A stretch of 64,000 nucleotides of DNA from positions 1-64,000 of the forward strand of contig JALNYK010000001.1 in NCBI GenBank assembly GCA_023229845.1, written 5' to 3'. This DNA is from Gallionella sp. GTDB taxonomy: Bacteria; Pseudomonadota; Gammaproteobacteria; Burkholderiales; Gallionellaceae. Shown one piece after another: positions 60,077 through 64,000 of the stretch (within the stretch, counting starts at the first letter, position 1; every line of letters begins with the position of its first letter). The notes beneath the pieces are model-generated. The model did not search any database. It saw only the letters and a program-made list of their open reading frames with translations, and was not told the origin of the DNA. The position numbers and the translations under genes are program-made.

Positions 60077-61252
60077 ATGGAATTCGACATCGTCATCGTC
60101 GGCGGCGGTCTGGTGGGAGCCAGCTTGGCCGCATCGCTCAGACACAGCGGTCTGTCGCTGGCGCTGGTGGAGAGCCAGTGCTCGCCCGCGCTGCCCGAAG
60201 ACCCCGAACTGGCCGACTGGGACCCGCGTATATACGCGATCAGCCCCGGCAGCCGCCGCTTCCTCGAAGAAGCCGGCGCTTGGGATCATCTCGCTACGCA
60301 CCGCGTCGCACCGGTGGAGGAGATGCGGGTATTCGGCGACGAAGGCGCGAAGCTAAAATTCAGTGCCTACGAGATGGGCGTGCCCGAACTGGCCTGCATC
60401 TTGGAGAACCGCGAACTGCAGCACGCGCTGTGGCAGATATTGCGGCATCAGGACAATTTGACCCTGCTGCAGCCGGCGCGCTGCGCCTCGCTCAACGTCG
60501 GCGAGCATTCCGCCGAACTCGAACTGCAGGATGGACTCCGCATCAAGGCGAAGCTGGTGGTCGGCGCCGACGGCCGCGACTCCTGGGTGCGCAATCAGGT
60601 CGGCCTCGGCACCTCGACGCCGGTGGACTATCGCCAGCACGGCGTGGTCGCCAACTTCACCACCGAGCTTCCGCACCGCGGCATCGCGTACCAGTGGTTC
60701 CAGCCGGACGGCATCCTCGCGCTGCTGCCGCTGCCGGGCAACCGAGTGTCCATGGTGTGGTCGGTCAGCCCGGAGGATTCCGCCGGGCTGCTGGCGCTCA
60801 CCCGCGAAGAACTCAGCGCGAAGGTGGCTGCCGCCGCGCAACACACGCTGGGCGAGATGCAGGTCGTCACGCCCGCCGCCGCGTTCCCGCTGCGCCTGCT
60901 GGTGCTGCCAAAGATCGCAGCACCCCGCATTGCGCTGATCGGCGACGCCGCGCACAACATGCATCCGCTGGCCGGCCAGGGCGTGAACACCGGATTCCGC
61001 GATGCGCAGCAACTGGTGCAGACGCTGCTGGAGCGCGGCGGCTGCGCCGACTGCGGCGACGCGCAACTGCTGCGCCGCTACGACCGCAAACGCAAGGAAG
61101 ACATCTATTCGATGCAGGCCACGACCTACGGCCTGAAGCATTTGTTCAACAACGACGATCCCATCCTGCGCAAGCTGCGCAATCTCGGGATGGATGCCAC
61201 CAATCACCTGACCCCGCTGAAAAAGCTACTGGTGCAGCACGCGCTTAACTAA
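60077..61252 (+). CDS. UbiH/UbiF/COQ6-type FAD-dependent hydroxylase
   Basis: 391 residues from MEFDIVIVGGG at 60077; an ATG 12 codons earlier (60041) is possible. FAD site IVGGGLVGASLAASL, the middle VVGADGRDSWVRNQ and GDAAHNMHPLAGQGVNTGFRD near 290 place it in the UbiH/COQ6 family of flavoprotein ring hydroxylases. It would act in ubiquinone synthesis with Coq7 (20238-20864). Which ring carbon it hydroxylates (UbiH, UbiI or UbiM-like) cannot be told from sequence alone. Confidence 0.9.
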   Translation: MEFDIVIVGGGLVGASLAASLRHSGLSLALVESQCSPALPEDPELADWDPRIYAISPGSRRFLEEAGAWDHLATHRVAPVEEMRVFGDEGAKLKFSAYEMGVPELACILENRELQHALWQILRHQDNLTLLQPARCASLNVGEHSAELELQDGLRIKAKLVVGADGRDSWVRNQVGLGTSTPVDYRQHGVVANFTTELPHRGIAYQWFQPDGILALLPLPGNRVSMVWSVSPEDSAGLLALTREELSAKVAAAAQHTLGEMQVVTPAAAFPLRLLVLPKIAAPRIALIGDAAHNMHPLAGQGVNTGFRDAQQLVQTLLERGGCADCGDAQLLRRYDRKRKEDIYSMQATTYGLKHLFNNDDPILRKLRNLGMDATNHLTPLKKLLVQHALN

Positions 61253-61266
61253 CCCACGAGGAACTC

Positions 61267-61971
61267 ATGAAGAAACTGATCGCCCTGCTCGCCGCCGCCC
61301 TGCTTTCCTCCTCCGTCCACGCCGGCGAGAGCGAAATCCGCCAGTCGCTGCAGAACAAGTTCCCCAACATCGGCAAGGTCGAGCATGTCGTCAAGACGCC
61401 CTACTCCGGCTTGTATGAGGTCGTTATCGGCGACCAGCTGCTGTACACCGACGCCAAGGGCGAATACTTGTTCGACGGCCATGTGATCGAACTGAAGAAT
61501 CGCCGCGACATCACCGAAGAACGCCGCCGCGTTCTATTCGCGATCGACTTCGACAAACTGCCGCTGGACATCGCACTCAAGCGCGTCAAGGGCGACGGCT
61601 CGCGCCGCATGGCCTATTTCACCGACCCGGGCTGCGGCTTCTGCCGCAAGCTGGAAAAAGAACTGAGCAAGATCGACAACGTGACGCTGTATATGTTCGT
61701 CGGCCCGATCTTCTCGCTCCAATCCACCGAAGTCGTGCGCAACGTCATGTGTGCCAAGGACCCGATCAAGGCATGGGATAGCCTGATGATGAACGGCAAC
61801 GCACCCGCGAATGCATCCTGCAACACCAAGACCGACAAGGTAATGGCGCTGGCGAAGAAAATGAACGTCAACGGCACACCCAACCTGATCTTCGGCAACG
61901 GCACACAGGTTCCCGGCTACCTGCCCGCCGAGGATCTGGAAAAATATCTGGACGCGTCGAAGAAGAAGTAA
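61267..61971 (+). CDS. dsbC: Thiol:disulfide interchange protein DsbC
   Basis: 234 residues. A signal peptide (MKKLIALLAAALLSSSVHA) is followed by an N-terminal dimerisation domain (~20-80) and a thioredoxin-like domain with the active site CGFC near 121 and the cis-proline region NGTPNLIFGNG. A second cysteine pair (MCAKD, ASCNTK) is in the place of the structural disulfide of DsbC. It isomerises wrong disulfides in the periplasm, kept reduced by DsbD. It lies 14 bases after the UbiH-like gene. Confidence 0.93.
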   Translation: MKKLIALLAAALLSSSVHAGESEIRQSLQNKFPNIGKVEHVVKTPYSGLYEVVIGDQLLYTDAKGEYLFDGHVIELKNRRDITEERRRVLFAIDFDKLPLDIALKRVKGDGSRRMAYFTDPGCGFCRKLEKELSKIDNVTLYMFVGPIFSLQSTEVVRNVMCAKDPIKAWDSLMMNGNAPANASCNTKTDKVMALAKKMNVNGTPNLIFGNGTQVPGYLPAEDLEKYLDASKKK

Positions 61972-61981
61972 TCCCGGATTC

Positions 61982-61999
61982 GGCGGCACGACTGCCGCC
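61982..61999. terminator. Possible bidirectional terminator hairpin
   Basis: GGCGGCA (61982-61988) and TGCCGCC (61993-61999) lie between the convergent dsbC and DUF4280 genes. There is no strong T-run on either side. Confidence 0.4.
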
Positions 62000-62013
62000 C
62001 CGCACCCGAAGCC

Positions 62014-62403
62014 TCAGGGAATATTGACCGTCGCCTGCCCGGCGAAGTTTATCGAGATCACCCCGCCGAATGAACACATCAGCTTGGATGAATTGTTCAG
62101 CGCGGGCATGTTGGCGATCATCACCGTCGCGCAACCCGGCGCCCAGGGAGCCGCGGTCATCGGCGTGCACGGCATCGGCGTCAGCACCCCCAAAGCCGCG
62201 GCAGTCGCAGCCGCCACCGCCGGATTCGCCGGGCTCTGGCACATACCGAACGGCAGGATGTTGACGAACGGCTTGTTGTCCATAATGTTCGCGTCCGGCA
62301 CATTGCCCGTCATCACCCTGTTCGCCGGCAACACCATCAGCGAACTCGGCGCCATGCCGAAGCTGCATTGCATCACCGCGTTCATGCAGACTTGTTGGCC
62401 CAT
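62014..62403 (-). CDS. DUF4280 PAAR-like protein
   Basis: 129 residues with SD AGGA. The whole length fits the DUF4280 family: VCMNAVMQCSFGMAPSSL, NIMDNKPFVNILPFGMC, NPAVAAATAAALGVLTPMPC, PMTAAPWAPG and CSFGGVISINFAGQA. DUF4280 proteins are PAAR-like, predicted to cap the spike of contractile injection machines (type VI or extracellular) and connect an effector. The gene is downstream of the large unrecognised protein on the same strand, with a 94-base gap. No other injection-machine genes are in the window. Confidence 0.85.
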   Translation of the reverse strand: MGQQVCMNAVMQCSFGMAPSSLMVLPANRVMTGNVPDANIMDNKPFVNILPFGMCQSPANPAVAAATAAALGVLTPMPCTPMTAAPWAPGCATVMIANMPALNNSSKLMCSFGGVISINFAGQATVNIP

Positions 62404-62497
62404 TCATTCCTCCTGACAATTCCTGTTTTATTATTCCCCGCTGAGACTTGCCATGCCCTCTCCTTATGGCCAATGCGGTGACAAAGTGACTGTCAAT

Positions 62498-64000
62498 CTA
62501 TCCTTTGGTGATGCTCCAGAAACTTTCATTTTCTTCCAACTGCAGCAAGCGCGCCTTGATGGCCCTCAGCAGCCTGTCCACACTGATATATTTTCTGGAA
62601 TCGGTGCAATGGATCTGGTCGAATGCAGAAACATCAAAACTCACACTGTCAACGCCGTCTTTCGAAACAAGCGCCGCCACCATGCGTTCCACTGCCTCGA
62701 ACGCCTCGACGGATGCGTCTTTGGTACCGGAGAAATCGCCCCCCGATTTTGCCTTATAGGCTGAACGAAAGGCGGCTGCAATGCGTGAAGCTCCGGCCCA
62801 CGACTGGGCCTGGACAATATACTGATCTTCCATCGGGATGGTATCGCCTTTTTTGGCATTGGGTTTCGCCTGGGGTTTCCCGAGCACGGAATCCTTGTCG
62901 TACTTTTTGCCCGTCTCTATTTTCAGGCGCGCACCACCTTTATCAACCCCGGTGGCAATAGAGGCCAGCGCATCGTAGTGAATATCGGCGTTATCGGCCC
63001 CAACCTTCTTGATGTAGTTGTCAATGAAATTTCGCCCTTCGTAAGCGGTACTGCCCCACACGTTGCTCTTGCCGGAAGCCTTGTCGGTTTCCGTATATTT
63101 ACTCGCCTTGATAATGAAATTTGGCTCGGTAGGATAAGTCATCAGGGGCTCAGCCTGGTGCACGGCCTGACGAATTGCAAGATCCACTACATTCGATTGC
63201 ACAGTGTAGAGATAATCCTTGCCCTGGTACTTTTCGGGGTCAGCCAGCAGGTTGTATCCACCAATCACAACGTCGTGGCCCTGTGCCTCCAGTATTTCAT
63301 CGTAGGCATCCAGCACTTTTTTCCACGAATTCTCACCATCTCCCTCCTTCAAGGTAGAGAAATCAGGTGCATCCGCATCAATGGAATGTACATATGCTTC
63401 ACTGGCGTGATTGCTTGTTTTAAGGTGGTTTTCGATTTCTTCCGTTTTCTTGCCGGTTTTGCTGCGCAAAGCACCGTATGGGGCACCCGCAGTGCTGCGA
63501 ATGCGCTGAAACTCGGCAAGCGCTTGAGGCGCTGCAAGCGATATGGCACCTTTGCGCCATAGCACAGACTTGCCATTAATCATGCCGGTTTCAAGATACT
63601 TTCCTACGGTTTCCGTGTCGGATTTTGGCAGATTCCCTTTGTTGTAATGGTAGCCCCATGTCCAGCCTTGAGTGTAAGTGGTGATCTTGTTCTTGGTTTT
63701 GTTAAAACTCTCAGCGGTAACCGTTCGCACGGCTTGCTCGGCCTTCGCGTTATCAGCACGGTTGAACTCAGCACGATTATTGATTCCAAAACTGACCGCC
63801 AACCTGGCCTTGCGCTCTTCATCACCCCAGTCTTGGCTGTTATCAGCGTATTTCTCCGCCAGACCACTGGCATTGGCTTCGCCGGTCCAGACAATTGCGT
63901 TACCGATGTAGGCCCGCCTGCCAGCAGCATCCCCTTGCTGGCCCAGTTCTTTGACATCGATCTCTTTCAGAGTCACATCGCTTGAGCCCTTCTGTACGGC
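62498..64000 (-). CDS. Unrecognised protein upstream of the DUF4280 gene, possible cargo/effector (5' end beyond window)
   Basis: Open frame from the right edge to a TAG at 62498: 500 codons visible. A GTG at 63976 could start it, but the frame stays open to 64000 with coding-like sequence, so the N-terminus probably lies outside. No signal peptide or membrane helix is visible. I recognise no family. Visible features: YTQGWTWGYHYNKG near visible residue 110, a DAD motif in HSIDADAPDF near 210, VVIGGYNLL near 255 and EPLMTYPTEPNFIIKAS near 300. The DAD plus GGY context faintly resembles a glycosyltransferase-like site; this is only a guess. GC is clearly lower than in neighbouring genes, suggesting acquisition. 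Confidence 0.6.
   Translation of the reverse strand, partial: AVQKGSSDVTLKEIDVKELGQQGDAAGRRAYIGNAIVWTGEANASGLAEKYADNSQDWGDEERKARLAVSFGINNRAEFNRADNAKAEQAVRTVTAESFNKTKNKITTYTQGWTWGYHYNKGNLPKSDTETVGKYLETGMINGKSVLWRKGAISLAAPQALAEFQRIRSTAGAPYGALRSKTGKKTEEIENHLKTSNHASEAYVHSIDADAPDFSTLKEGDGENSWKKVLDAYDEILEAQGHDVVIGGYNLLADPEKYQGKDYLYTVQSNVVDLAIRQAVHQAEPLMTYPTEPNFIIKASKYTETDKASGKSNVWGSTAYEGRNFIDNYIKKVGADNADIHYDALASIATGVDKGGARLKIETGKKYDKDSVLGKPQAKPNAKKGDTIPMEDQYIVQAQSWAGASRIAAAFRSAYKAKSGGDFSGTKDASVEAFEAVERMVAALVSKDGVDSVSFDVSAFDQIHCTDSRKYISVDRLLRAIKARLLQLEENESFWSITKG

Overview
The window looks like chromosome of a GC-rich betaproteobacterium, most likely of the Nitrosomonadales/Gallionellaceae type. The basis is the dusB-fis-purH-purD-(hemF) gene order, a ubiquinone pathway with Coq7, a UbiH-like hydroxylase, an NrtABC/NasA/NirBD nitrate assimilation cluster, and many paired intergenic repeats. 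The lineage is inferred from gene content, not from a marker gene.

Layout. (1) 1-11.2 kb, minus strand: three tandem RTX-type calcium-binding secreted proteins sharing a C-terminal module. The first runs off the left edge. Two of them carry a 1369-bp stretch that appears identical. Between the first and second lies a duplication scar with broken DUF3293 and glycerophosphodiesterase ends. (2) 11.3-20.2 kb: DUF3293 protein, a DUF484-GGDEF diguanylate cyclase, an ACP-acyl-AMP ligase-PlsC fusion, an MFS transporter, an alpha/beta hydrolase, a DUF218 protein and an OsmC protein. (3) 20.2-26.8 kb: coq7, trpC, a MITE-like element, proA, lipoyl-domain lpdA, DUF4197 and a YqaA-like protein. (4) 26.9-31.2 kb, minus: a tight set reading AIF-like oxidoreductase, folB, folK, katG. 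(5) 31.7-42.0 kb, minus: nitrate assimilation. nasT (ANTAR regulator) is followed by a leader with a sigma-54 promoter, two ANTAR hairpins and an attenuator, then nrtA-nrtB-nrtC, a MoaD-like gene, nirB-nirD and nasA. nasA and nirB both contain an in-frame copy of the same palindromic repeat. (6) 42.1-43.3 kb: a rhodanese/metallo-beta-lactamase fusion, then 1.3 kb of gene remnants. (7) 44.6-53.2 kb, minus: a five-gene signalling operon (FIST sensor, multi-PAS kinase, Cache-PAS kinase, single receiver, receiver-HD-GYP). (8) 53.4-60 kb, minus: hemF, tsaC, an ORF6N protein, purD, purH, fis, dusB. (9) 60-64 kb: UbiH-like hydroxylase and DsbC (plus), then a DUF4280 PAAR-like protein and a low-GC unrecognised protein running off the right edge (minus).

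How it fits together. NrtABC imports nitrate, NasA reduces it to nitrite and NirBD reduces nitrite to ammonium. NasT is expected to bind the two leader hairpins and block the attenuator, while sigma-54/NtrC would link the operon to nitrogen limitation. The FIST operon probably converts a small-molecule signal into cyclic-di-GMP hydrolysis. At least five families of paired inverted repeats lie in intergenic gaps, and some have entered coding sequence in frame. No tRNA, rRNA or CRISPR array was seen.
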